Assembly (NCBI GenBank): GCA_017964325.1
Contig: JAGCSE010000224.1
Location: forward strand, 1-27,874
Length of the DNA stretch: 27,874 nt
Direction: 5' to 3'
From: Victivallales bacterium
GTDB taxonomy: Bacteria > Verrucomicrobiota > Lentisphaeria > Oligosphaerales > Oligosphaeraceae
Shown: positions 1 through 7,161 of the stretch, piece by piece
How positions within the stretch are numbered: the stretch's first letter is position 1
Layout: the number at the start of each line of letters is the position of its first letter
Position numbers and translations under genes: made by a program
The notes under the pieces: model-generated
What the model was told of the DNA's origin: nothing
The model's input: only the letters and a program-made list of their open reading frames with translations
Databases searched by the model: none

Positions 1-5
1 ATGCT

Positions 6-683
6 ATGAAATCATCAAAAGTCATCATGGTGCTTTTGTTCATAGGCATGGCGGCGGCGTTTGGCGATGTCGTCAATGTCTCGTTCAAACGCGGCAAGTG
101 GAACGAGTCGGACTGGCTCATGGTCAAATGCGGTCGCTGGCCGAACATCGGTGCGTGGGTGCAACAGGACGACCATATCGAAAATCGCATTCCAGCGGAT
201 GCGACGAAAGAGGAGATGCTTGGACAGCGCGCTCCCGAAACCTATACGAGCATGGTCTGGAAGACGCCTGTGACAACGAATTTTACCGTCAGAGCCACAA
301 TGTCGTTCGACTACCGCATGGCTCCACTGATTGTTCTGGCCAACGAACTTGGCAAGGATGCAAACGGGTATCCGGAATATCTTGAGCATTGGGAAATCGT
401 GCTTTATGATGAAGGCATCAACGTCTGGCACCATCAGCGCAACGCTGAAGGCAAACCGACGTGGCATCGTGCCGCGCAGTTCAAATGGAAATACCTGAAA
501 AACTTGAAAACCGATTTGACGGTGGCCGTTGATTACACGGTCAAGGGACCACAGATGACGATTCAATGCGGAGACGTATGCTTTTCTTATCTGGAGCATG
601 ATTTGCCGAAAAAACTGTACGTCGGCGTGACGGGCTGCGAAGGCCTGAACCGATTCTATCATTTCAAATTAACGACAAAGTGA
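6..683 (+). CDS. Secreted lectin-fold (DUF1961/YesU-like) protein
   Basis: A 225-residue protein with a clear signal peptide (Met-Lys-Ser-Ser, then a hydrophobic stretch to about residue 20, ending Ala-Ala-Ala-Phe-Gly). The mature part is beta-rich with many Trp and Tyr residues and phrases such as FTVRATMSFDY and LEHWEIVLYDEGINVWHH. These resemble concanavalin-like jelly-roll proteins of the YesU/DUF1961 type, which are linked to polysaccharide degradation. No catalytic pair can be assigned, so it may bind rather than cleave sugar. The upstream region lies outside the window, so the ribosome site cannot be judged; an ATG at position 1 is out of frame. Its stop overlaps the longest possible start of the next gene, which suggests translational coupling. 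Fold assignment is from memory of the family and moderate. Confidence 0.7.
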   Translation: MKSSKVIMVLLFIGMAAAFGDVVNVSFKRGKWNESDWLMVKCGRWPNIGAWVQQDDHIENRIPADATKEEMLGQRAPETYTSMVWKTPVTTNFTVRATMSFDYRMAPLIVLANELGKDANGYPEYLEHWEIVLYDEGINVWHHQRNAEGKPTWHRAAQFKWKYLKNLKTDLTVAVDYTVKGPQMTIQCGDVCFSYLEHDLPKKLYVGVTGCEGLNRFYHFKLTTK

Positions 684-688
684 CGATT

Positions 689-1030
689 ATGGACTGGAAA
701 CTGTTTTTCATGACGTTTGGCGTCGTGTTTCTCGCGGAGCTTGGCGACAAGACGCAGCTGACGGCGCTGTCGCTGACGACGTCCGGCAACGGCGGGCCGT
801 GGACGGTGTTCATCGCCGCGAGCATGGCGCTTGTCTGCTCGACGGCGCTGGCGGTGCTGTGCGGCAGTTTTCTCGCGGCGTACATCAATCCGAAATACAT
901 CCGCATCGCGAGCGCGGTGCTGTTCATCATTTTGGGCGTCGTAAGTCTCTCGCAACTGGCGTGGACGAGCAAGGAGTTCGACGACGCGAAGGGCGAAAAG
1001 ACGGAGAAAGTGGAAGCGGAACAGAAATAA
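689..1030 (+). CDS. Half-size UPF0016/GDT1 family cation transporter
   Basis: About 113 residues with three hydrophobic segments and the family signature E-L-G-D-K-T-Q in the first segment. UPF0016 proteins (MneA, GDT1, TMEM165) exchange Mn2+ or Ca2+ across the membrane, with the acidic ExGD motif binding the ion. Most members have two such motifs in one chain of about 190 to 230 residues. This one has a single repeat and ends in a Lys/Glu-rich tail, so it would have to dimerise to form a complete carrier. The reading frame opens with GTG at 680, overlapping the previous stop, but ATG at 689 immediately precedes the Trp-Lys-Leu-Phe-Phe segment and is preferred. No second half-gene is adjacent. 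The following permease gene starts 12 bases downstream. Confidence 0.85.
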   Translation: MDWKLFFMTFGVVFLAELGDKTQLTALSLTTSGNGGPWTVFIAASMALVCSTALAVLCGSFLAAYINPKYIRIASAVLFIILGVVSLSQLAWTSKEFDDAKGEKTEKVEAEQK

Positions 1031-1042
1031 GCGAAACGGTCT

Positions 1043-2659
1043 ATGTTGTTCAAGCTCAATCCCATAACAGCGAAACGGATCGCGCGGTTCAAATCCATAC
1101 GCCGCGCGTATTGGTCGTTATGGATATTGGGCATTTTGTACGCATTGAGTCTCGCATCCGAACTGGTCTGCAATGATAAGCCGTTGATATTGCGTTATCA
1201 AGGGAAGACGTATTTTCCTGCGTTCAAGTACTATGCCATCGGCACGTTCTTCGAGAACGGTTCGATGGATCGCATGAAGGCGCAGGACTATCGACTGATG
1301 GATTTTACGAAAGAATGCTGGATGTTATGGCCGCTGATACGTTCGAATCCGTACGAGCACATCCCCCCTGCCGAATTGTCGAGGCATACTCGATGCACGG
1401 CGCGGCTGTACCGCCAGCCGCGGCTCGCCAAGGCAGTGGTTTTGGCGGAGACGTTTGAAATGGCGGATTTGACGGGCGGCGAATTGTTCGGCGTCGGCGA
1501 ATGGAGCGGCAAGGCTCTTGGCGATTTGTGGAATATTCCGGAATCTTTTCAAAAGGCGTTGTCGGAACGCTTTGCAAATAAGCCATGCGATGCCGTGACG
1601 ATTCGTTGCGACGGAAAAGACGGCATTGGCGCGGCGGAATTGAGCCTCTTGGCGTATGAGCCGCGGAAGCGTCCGCCGAAAAAAGTGAACGTGACGTTGC
1701 GGGAAGGCGCGGTTTCCGCCGATGGTTTAGACGGCATCTGGCAGTTTGATCCAAAGTCAAAGTCACGTCAACCGCTTCGGCGGCGGGACACCTTCGCCAA
1801 ACTGCCTGAAATTTTGCAAATCAAAATGAGAAGCAAGGTGCAGGAGCTTTGGGAAGGCAAGGAAGTCGCTACGGAAGTCGTGGAGATTGAAGGTGTTGCG
1901 TATGAACTGAGTTTTGAGATGGAGGAGGTTCGCTTTCCGTTCAGGCCCGTGCGCGGCATCCCTGAAGGCGTTTCTACTCCCGCCCATCTGATGGGCTTGG
2001 ACGATTCTGGTCGTGACGTTTTGGCACGGATTCTCTACGGCTTGCGGACGAGCCTGAGCTTCGGGCTGATATTGGTCATCTGCTCGTTGTCGTTCGGCAC
2101 GCTGATTGGCAGCGTGCAGGGCTATCTTGGCGGATGGGTCGATATTACGGGACAACGACTTATCGAAATCTGGAGCGCGCTGCCGTTCCTCTACATCATC
2201 ATTCTGATGGGGTCTGTCTATGGACCGAGCTTCTGGCTGCTGATTGTCTGCTACGCACTTTTCAACTGGATTGGAATGAGCTACTATATGCGTGCGGAAA
2301 TGCTTCGACTGAAACGACTTCCATTCGTGGAGGCGGCAAAGTGCCTCGGCCTGCCAGGCTGGAAAATCGTGCTGAAGCACATCCTTCCGAACGCGTTGGT
2401 GCCGCTGGTGACGTTCTTCCCATTCTCGCTCGTGGGGGCGGTCGGCGCATTGGCGGCGTTGGACTATCTCGGATTCGGACTGCCGCCGCCGACGGCAAGC
2501 CTTGGGCAGTTGTTGCAACAGGCCCAAAGCCAGAAGTGGGCATGGTGGCTGATTTTGTATCCGTCTCTGGCGCTGTTTGTTGTGATGCTGCTCGGCGTTT
2601 TCATCGGCGAAGGCGTCCGCGAGGCGTTCGACCCAAAACGACAGAGCAGACTGCAATAA
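1043..2659 (+). CDS. yejE: ABC peptide transporter permease, YejE-like, with large insertion
   Basis: 538 residues. The N-terminus (ITAKRIARFKSIRRAYWSLWI, then SELVCNDKPLILRYQGKTYF) closely follows the start of YejE, the inner-membrane permease of the microcin C/oligopeptide importer YejABEF. The C-terminal half is a standard binding-protein-dependent permease: GLDDSGRDVLARILYG at about 318-333, several membrane segments, the EAA loop at 430-436 (EAAKCLGL) that docks on the ATPase, and the ending GEGVREAFDP typical of this family. E. coli YejE is about 340 residues. The extra length is a soluble stretch between about residues 105 and 312, which should face the periplasm after the first membrane helix. 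No YejA, YejB or YejF partner is encoded next to it; the two upstream genes are unrelated. The permease identity is firm; the substrate (peptides) is inferred. Confidence 0.88.
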   Translation: MLFKLNPITAKRIARFKSIRRAYWSLWILGILYALSLASELVCNDKPLILRYQGKTYFPAFKYYAIGTFFENGSMDRMKAQDYRLMDFTKECWMLWPLIRSNPYEHIPPAELSRHTRCTARLYRQPRLAKAVVLAETFEMADLTGGELFGVGEWSGKALGDLWNIPESFQKALSERFANKPCDAVTIRCDGKDGIGAAELSLLAYEPRKRPPKKVNVTLREGAVSADGLDGIWQFDPKSKSRQPLRRRDTFAKLPEILQIKMRSKVQELWEGKEVATEVVEIEGVAYELSFEMEEVRFPFRPVRGIPEGVSTPAHLMGLDDSGRDVLARILYGLRTSLSFGLILVICSLSFGTLIGSVQGYLGGWVDITGQRLIEIWSALPFLYIIILMGSVYGPSFWLLIVCYALFNWIGMSYYMRAEMLRLKRLPFVEAAKCLGLPGWKIVLKHILPNALVPLVTFFPFSLVGAVGALAALDYLGFGLPPPTASLGQLLQQAQSQKWAWWLILYPSLALFVVMLLGVFIGEGVREAFDPKRQSRLQ

Positions 2660-2667
2660 GATGGGAG

Positions 2668-2687
2668 GGCTGCGCTCCTGCGCGGCC
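2668..2687 (+). terminator. GC-rich hairpin downstream of yejE
   Basis: Eight bases GGCTGCGC pair with GCGCGGCC across a four-base TCCT loop, with one T-G wobble, nine bases after the yejE stop. No run of T follows, so it is not a textbook intrinsic terminator. It may act as an mRNA 3' stabiliser or be one copy of a dispersed hairpin repeat. Confidence 0.4.
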
Positions 2688-2741
2688 GATGACTAGTGGT
2701 TAGTAATTTATATCAATAAAAACACATAAAGGAAAAAAGAG

Positions 2742-3881
2742 ATGAACAGAATCAAGGAGCGAATGATGGCGGGGCTTTTGGCATCAACGATATTGGCGGG
2801 GGCGATTCTCGCGGGTGGCACGCAGTTGACGCATGAAGGCAAGACGATTTTCGAATCTGAGGCGAAGGTTAGTTTCGGGGCGACGTATGGCGAACGCGCC
2901 GTGAAGGCTGTCGTAAACGCAAAGGAACCATGCAAGGTGTCCGTCCGAACGGACAGGAAGCCGACATATGTGTTTGTGAACCGTGAACTTGTGGATGCGG
3001 CCAAATGGTCATATTCTGATGACACCAAGATGACTGCGCTGCAAGTTCCGGCAGGCTCGGCAAATGTGCAGTTCCGTTTTGATGGCATGGCTTCCTTGAA
3101 GCCTGTGGATGTGACACTTAAGATGGAAGTCGCTCTTGCGGCGAACGGCGGGCCGCTGTCATTGGACGTCAAGGGCGTGAATGTCGATGAAAAGTTTTCA
3201 GGCAAAGTCGTGTGGCCGAAAGATCAGGCGGGGCTGTATGAAATCGCCGCAGACGGTTGCGCCATAAAGACGATGAATGCCTCCGCTGTCGATGGTAGGA
3301 CATATTTCATGGGCGACAACAGTGCACTGCAGATTGACGCGGAAGCTCCCGGCGGCGTGATGCCGATGTTGAAAGTGTCGGCGAAATTCGTCGGCGCGGT
3401 TGCGAAAGTGAAGGCGCAGGATCGCGTGAAACTTCTTGAGCGGAAGGATGTTGTGAAAATTGAGGCGGAGTCGTACAATCGCATTTCTGGTGGCGAAGTG
3501 TCCATTAGCAAAGAGCATCAAAACACGAGCGAAGGCGGTTGCATTTTTGCTTGGGGGACGGCTGGAACGCGGTTGGAATGGGATGTAGAGATTCCCGCCG
3601 ACGGCAAGTACCATGTCGTGTTCGTGATGGCGAGCCAGGAGACGGTTGCATTGCGTAAATTCATGGTGAATGACAAATCCGTGGCGGCTGCCGCGCTGAT
3701 TGGATTTGACGGGACGGGCGGCTGGGGCCGCTCGAATCCGAAGGAATGGAAGGCGTGCGAAGCGGTCGGAACGGATGGGAAGCCTGTGACGGTGGAGCTC
3801 AAGGCAGGAAAGAACACGTTGTCGTTGGAGAATTTCAGTGGACAGCATCTGAATCTTGACTGCATCGTCATCTACAAATAA
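2742..3881 (+). CDS. Secreted protein with C-terminal CBM6/35-like module
   Basis: 379 residues with a signal peptide (MNRIKERMMAGLLASTILAGAILAG). Residues about 30-235 form a Val/Lys-rich beta region I do not recognise. The last 140 residues look like a galactose-binding-type carbohydrate-binding module of the CBM6/CBM35 group. They start KIEAESYN near residue 239, and continue with a Gly-Gly entry strand, a central W-D-V-E-I-P-A-D-G-K-Y strand and a final strand ending LNLDCIVIYK. Such modules bind sugars through aromatic residues and usually one Ca2+. No catalytic domain is visible, so it is probably a periplasmic or surface sugar-binding protein. A good ribosome site (AAAGGA at 2728) lies 8 bases before the ATG. 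It stands alone between two spacers. Confidence 0.7.
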   Translation: MNRIKERMMAGLLASTILAGAILAGGTQLTHEGKTIFESEAKVSFGATYGERAVKAVVNAKEPCKVSVRTDRKPTYVFVNRELVDAAKWSYSDDTKMTALQVPAGSANVQFRFDGMASLKPVDVTLKMEVALAANGGPLSLDVKGVNVDEKFSGKVVWPKDQAGLYEIAADGCAIKTMNASAVDGRTYFMGDNSALQIDAEAPGGVMPMLKVSAKFVGAVAKVKAQDRVKLLERKDVVKIEAESYNRISGGEVSISKEHQNTSEGGCIFAWGTAGTRLEWDVEIPADGKYHVVFVMASQETVALRKFMVNDKSVAAAALIGFDGTGGWGRSNPKEWKACEAVGTDGKPVTVELKAGKNTLSLENFSGQHLNLDCIVIYK

Positions 3882-3919
3882 AAATGTGTTTTTCCGTCAG
3901 TTTTTTCATGGAATAATAT

Positions 3920-4012
3920 TGCGTTTTTACGTACCAACAATTAAATTAGAAAATTAACGTTGATGAATAGCGTAAAAATCGAGTAATGTGTCAGAATAAA
4001 GCGTAAAAATCG
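3920..4012 (+). promoter_or_regulatory. Repeated CGTAAAAA motifs upstream of the zinc-ribbon gene
   Basis: The 13-mer AGCGTAAAAATCG occurs at 3969-3981 and again at 4000-4012, 31 bases apart (about three helical turns). An inverted partial copy (TTTTTACG) lies in GCGTTTTTACGT at 3920-3931. Three copies of one octamer in a 93-base noncoding stretch suggest an operator for a DNA-binding protein controlling the gene that starts at 4030. The motif matches no site I know. Confidence 0.4.
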
Positions 4013-4016
4013 CTTT

Positions 4017-4021
4017 AGGAG
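4017..4021 (+). promoter_or_regulatory. Shine-Dalgarno AGGAG selecting a TTG start
   Basis: AGGAG at 4017-4021 overlaps the first possible start codon (GTG at 4021), which therefore cannot use it. It sits 8 bases before the in-frame TTG at 4030, ideal spacing. This favours TTG initiation. Confidence 0.6.
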
Positions 4022-4029
4022 TGTGTGCT

Positions 4030-6252
4030 TTGGGAAGCAATTTCGGTAGTTTGGGCGACTTTTTTCCGGAGACGGAAGTTAAATGTCGTGTGCGCGGATG
4101 CGAGAACATGATTCATGTATCGCGTCAGGAAGTCATACAGAAGCTGGCGAACGGCAAGAATCCACGTACCGAGAAGATGTGCGATGAATGCTATGCGATC
4201 TTCCAGACGTTGGAGGACAAGACGTTGCCTTGCTCGACGGTTGGTTGCGATGGGACGTGGGTGTGGAATCGCCACGCCCAGTTGGAGGCCATTCGCCGCA
4301 CGAAGAACGACAATCCGCCGCCGCCGCACGGCCTGTGCCCGAAATGTAAGTCAGAGGCTTCGAAAGTCGAACCGCAGGAACGTCCATGCCGTCTGCGTGG
4401 ATGCAAGAACACATGGACGTGGACTGCGCGCGAACAGATCGCGAGTGGCGGAAAAGCCCCTGCACCACGCCTTTGCGACGAATGCTTCAATTTGCTGAAG
4501 CCGTTGAAGGACGACTACATCCCGTGCCGCATCAAAGGTTGCACGAACAGCGTCCTGTGGACGCGCTACCAGCAACTTGAGCATATCAGGGCAGGCAAGA
4601 GCCTGGACAATCCGCCTCGCCGGATGTGCGAAGACTGCTTCAAGAAATTCAGCGAGCTGAAGGATGAGGAGCGTCCCTGCAAGATCAACGGCTGCAAAGG
4701 CACGTGGACGCTGACGGCATACGAGCAGCTGGAAGTAATTCGCAATACGCCGGAAGGGCAGGAGCCTGTGATGCCTCAGCGCATGTGCAAGGACTGCTTT
4801 AATTTCTATTCGAACACGAAGGACATCGAAGTTCCCTGCCAGAACAAAGGCTGTTCGAACAAGTGGGTTTGGACGCGCAGTATGCAGCTCGGCGCGCACG
4901 TCCATGGCATCGACCGTCCGCCCGTTCGTCTCTGCGAAGACTGTGTGAAAGCGTTCATGTCGTTGAAAGACGAAGAACGGCCATGCAGTGTTCAGGGATG
5001 CAACGGTACATGGATTTATACCGTAAAGGACCAAATACGAGACAAATGCAACCAACGTGAGGAGCCGCGCCGTCGTTGTCCGTCCTGCCAGGAGTTCTTG
5101 CAGAGCCACAAGGCGGAGGATTTGACCTGCGAACGTTGCGGTGCGACGTTCAAGTGGTCCGTCCAGGAGCAGTTGCAGGTGCATCTTGGCAATTTCACAA
5201 AGCCGACGCTTTGCTCCGCTTGTGCGACGCAGGAGATCGCCGAGGCGAGTCCGACAGGCGAGATCAAGATTGTGAGTCGTCCCGTCATCCATATCCCGCC
5301 AGCCGGTCCGTGGAACAGCGACAATGCCATCAGCAAATATCCCGAACGCATGACGCGGCAGGCGATTGCGGCGATGGCGGATGCGAAAATCCGTGTTGTT
5401 TGCATCGGAGACGAACAGACGTTGTCGTTGGATGATACAGACAAGTCGTGGCCGTCGCTCTTGGCGGCGAAATTGCAGAAGCGATTTGAGACGAAGGGGA
5501 AGGTCGGCGTGCTAAATGTCGGCATCAAGAATACGGGTACGGCGCAGGGCGTGGCCCGTGCAGGACGTGACATCATGCCGTTCACTCCGCATTTGGTAAT
5601 CTTCTCGTTTGGCTGGAGCGATGCGAAAATACCGTTTGGTCAGACACTTGACGATGAAGTGCAAGCTGCTCGCCTCAGTGCTCTGGCGACGGCGTTTGAA
5701 GATTTTGTCGCCTTGTTCAAGGAGACGGAAACGAAGTTGCTCTGCTGGTTGCCGAATCCTGTCTATCCGACTCTTTGCAATGAGAAATCATACGATTCGG
5801 AAACGACCAAGCAGTGGATGGAAAGCCAGTCGAAATTCTTTGAGTCCGTCCTCAACCAATTGCGACAGAACTGCAAACGACTTGAGATTCCATTGGTTGA
5901 CGCGCGGGCTCTGTTTGAGGTCGATGGCCTTCACAGTGCCCAGAAATGGATGTCCAACTGGTTCATGCACAACGAGCAGGGAGCCGCGAATATTGCGAAT
6001 TGGATTGAAGACGCAATCGTCAAGAATAAGCTGATTGATGCGGATGCTTTTGATGACATTCCCGTTGAAACGGAAGCCCCGTCTGCTGAACCTGTTGTGG
6101 AAGAAACGCCGACTGTGGAAACGGAACCCGTTGCGGAGGAAGTTCCTGCGGCGGAAATTGTTGAGGCGAAAGCTCCTGCGGCTGAACCTGTAGTGGAAAC
6201 CGCACCAGCGGAGGCTGTTGCAGAGACGACTGCAGAAGAGAAAACGGAATAA
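4030..6252 (+). CDS. Eight-repeat Cys4 zinc-ribbon-like array fused to pseudo-SGNH hydrolase domain
   Basis: About 740 residues with no signal peptide, so probably cytoplasmic. Residues 19-400 hold eight tandem units of 46-53 residues. Units 1-7 have C-x3-G-C, then usually a T-W-x-W-like segment, an x-x-Q-hydrophobic segment and C-x2-C. The eighth is C-x2-C ... C-x2-C, close in pattern to the small probable zinc-ribbon family zf-trcl. Unit starts (first Cys): 19, 68, 120, 166, 217, 270, 319, 367. Residues about 452-665 follow the SGNH/GDSL-esterase plan: G-D-E at 460-462 where G-D-S is expected, N-V-G at 496-498, G-W-S-D at 528-531 where G-x-N-D is expected, and D-G-L-H at 632-635 matching the catalytic Asp-His. 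The tail (about 683-740) is a Glu/Ala/Pro/Val-rich, probably disordered region. The likely start is TTG, set by the AGGAG site. Function is unknown; each unit probably binds one Zn2+. Pal follows 77 bases downstream. Confidence 0.8.
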   Translation: MGSNFGSLGDFFPETEVKCRVRGCENMIHVSRQEVIQKLANGKNPRTEKMCDECYAIFQTLEDKTLPCSTVGCDGTWVWNRHAQLEAIRRTKNDNPPPPHGLCPKCKSEASKVEPQERPCRLRGCKNTWTWTAREQIASGGKAPAPRLCDECFNLLKPLKDDYIPCRIKGCTNSVLWTRYQQLEHIRAGKSLDNPPRRMCEDCFKKFSELKDEERPCKINGCKGTWTLTAYEQLEVIRNTPEGQEPVMPQRMCKDCFNFYSNTKDIEVPCQNKGCSNKWVWTRSMQLGAHVHGIDRPPVRLCEDCVKAFMSLKDEERPCSVQGCNGTWIYTVKDQIRDKCNQREEPRRRCPSCQEFLQSHKAEDLTCERCGATFKWSVQEQLQVHLGNFTKPTLCSACATQEIAEASPTGEIKIVSRPVIHIPPAGPWNSDNAISKYPERMTRQAIAAMADAKIRVVCIGDEQTLSLDDTDKSWPSLLAAKLQKRFETKGKVGVLNVGIKNTGTAQGVARAGRDIMPFTPHLVIFSFGWSDAKIPFGQTLDDEVQAARLSALATAFEDFVALFKETETKLLCWLPNPVYPTLCNEKSYDSETTKQWMESQSKFFESVLNQLRQNCKRLEIPLVDARALFEVDGLHSAQKWMSNWFMHNEQGAANIANWIEDAIVKNKLIDADAFDDIPVETEAPSAEPVVEETPTVETEPVAEEVPAAEIVEAKAPAAEPVVETAPAEAVAETTAEEKTE

Positions 6253-6275
6253 AAAAAATAAATATAATTAGAAAA

Positions 6276-6292
6276 GCTCCGTCTTGTGGAGC
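6276..6292 (+). terminator. Small hairpin between zinc-ribbon gene and pal
   Basis: GCTCC at 6276-6280 pairs with GGAGC at 6288-6292 across a 7-base loop. The stem is short and is followed by GAAAAAC rather than T. It could be a weak terminator, or a leader structure for pal. A TATAAT motif at 6263-6268 has no convincing -35 partner. Confidence 0.25.
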
Positions 6293-6329
6293 GAAAAACA
6301 GGAACCAATTAAAGAAGAGAGGTTTGGAA

Positions 6330-7046
6330 ATGCGCGAAGTGATGAAGATGTCTGTGGTTTTGGCAATTGCGATGCTGGTTTGCGCTGGCTGCACGAAAAA
6401 GGCGAAAGTGAATCTGGACGGTCTGGACCAGAATCCCGCTGGTTCCATGCAGGATGGCAGTTTTGGTACCAGTGGTCTGAACGGTCCTGGAACGACGCTT
6501 GTCAGCGATACTCCATTGGTTCCGCCAGTCGGTGATCCGAGCTTATTTGGTGTCGCAAACAGTGCTGATGGTAATGGCAGCGGTATTGGTGGGGCAAACG
6601 GCAATGGTGCCGCGGATGCCAATGGTGGTGCAGGTGGTGGCTGGACAGGCTTGGATAATGCCGTGGGTGGCTCCGATGTCGAGAATTTCATCAAGAACGG
6701 CCAGTATTTCGCGCAGAAAGTTTATTTTGATTTCAATCGTTCTGAAGTTCGTCCGTCCGAACGTCCGAAACTGGAAGCACTTGCAAATCATCTTCAGAAC
6801 AATCCGACGTTTGGCGTCATCATCGAAGGCCATTGCGACGAACGCGGCAGCGATGAATACAATCGCTCCCTCTCCGAACGCCGCAGCCTTGCCGTGAAGG
6901 AATATTTGGCGGCTCTTGGCATCGCCAACAACCGTATGCGGACGATCAGCTACGGTGAAGACCGTCCTGACATTCCGAACGCCCAGTCCGAGCAGCAGCA
7001 TAAGATGAACCGCCGTGCCCAGTTCCTGGTTGGTGCGCATCAGTAA
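6330..7046 (+). CDS. pal: Peptidoglycan-associated lipoprotein Pal (OmpA family)
   Basis: 238 residues. A lipoprotein-type signal ends at V-C-A-G-C, with Cys21 the lipidation site; Cys rather than Leu at -3 is slightly atypical. Residues about 25-110 are a flexible Gly/Asn/Ala-rich linker with a run of GNG-type repeats. The C-terminal 120 residues are an OmpA/Pal domain: VYFDFNRSEVRP, then IEGHCDERGSDEYNRSLSERR, then the SYGEDRP segment that binds meso-diaminopimelate in peptidoglycan. Pal anchors the outer membrane to the wall with the Tol system, so the organism should be diderm. GAGAGG at 6317-6322 sits 7 bases before this ATG; another ATG at 6342 would give a shorter signal. No tolB or tolA is adjacent. 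Confidence 0.92.
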   Translation: MREVMKMSVVLAIAMLVCAGCTKKAKVNLDGLDQNPAGSMQDGSFGTSGLNGPGTTLVSDTPLVPPVGDPSLFGVANSADGNGSGIGGANGNGAADANGGAGGGWTGLDNAVGGSDVENFIKNGQYFAQKVYFDFNRSEVRPSERPKLEALANHLQNNPTFGVIIEGHCDERGSDEYNRSLSERRSLAVKEYLAALGIANNRMRTISYGEDRPDIPNAQSEQQHKMNRRAQFLVGAHQ

Positions 7047-7054
7047 TATATGGG

Positions 7055-7080
7055 TGTGTCGCATTTCCGTGCGACCACAA
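7055..7080 (+). terminator. Hairpin directly after pal
   Basis: TGTG-TCGCA and TGCGA-C-CACA form a bulged stem around TTTCCG; the core GTCGCA/TGCGAC is a perfect 6-bp inverted repeat. It lies 10 to 30 bases after the pal stop. No T-run follows, so its terminator role is uncertain. Confidence 0.35.
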
Positions 7081-7089
7081 TGAGAAATC

Positions 7090-7132
7090 ACAGCCGTGAG
7101 GCTTCACTTTGAGGAGTGGGGATCACGGCTGT
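7090..7132 (+). terminator. 10-bp stem-loop before the nudix-lipA gene
   Basis: ACAGCCGTGA at 7090-7099 is perfectly repeated in inverse as TCACGGCTGT at 7123-7132, followed by a T-rich stretch TCTGTATTTGTAT. The loop holds a smaller CACT/AGTG stem. It is the best terminator candidate for pal. Because it ends about 30 bases before the next start, it could instead be a leader element of the nudix-lipA transcript. Confidence 0.55.
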
Positions 7133-7161
7133 TCTGTATTTGTATGATTGGAAAAGGTAAG

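Noticed and set aside
1763..2656. 297-codon open frame on the - strand
   Set aside because: It is antisense to the clear permease core of YejE, is Arg/Gln/His-rich, and has no family features.
4351..5292. 313-codon open frame on the - strand
   Set aside because: It lies wholly inside the zinc-ribbon gene, whose eight aligned repeats prove the + strand frame; the - frame has no recognisable domains.
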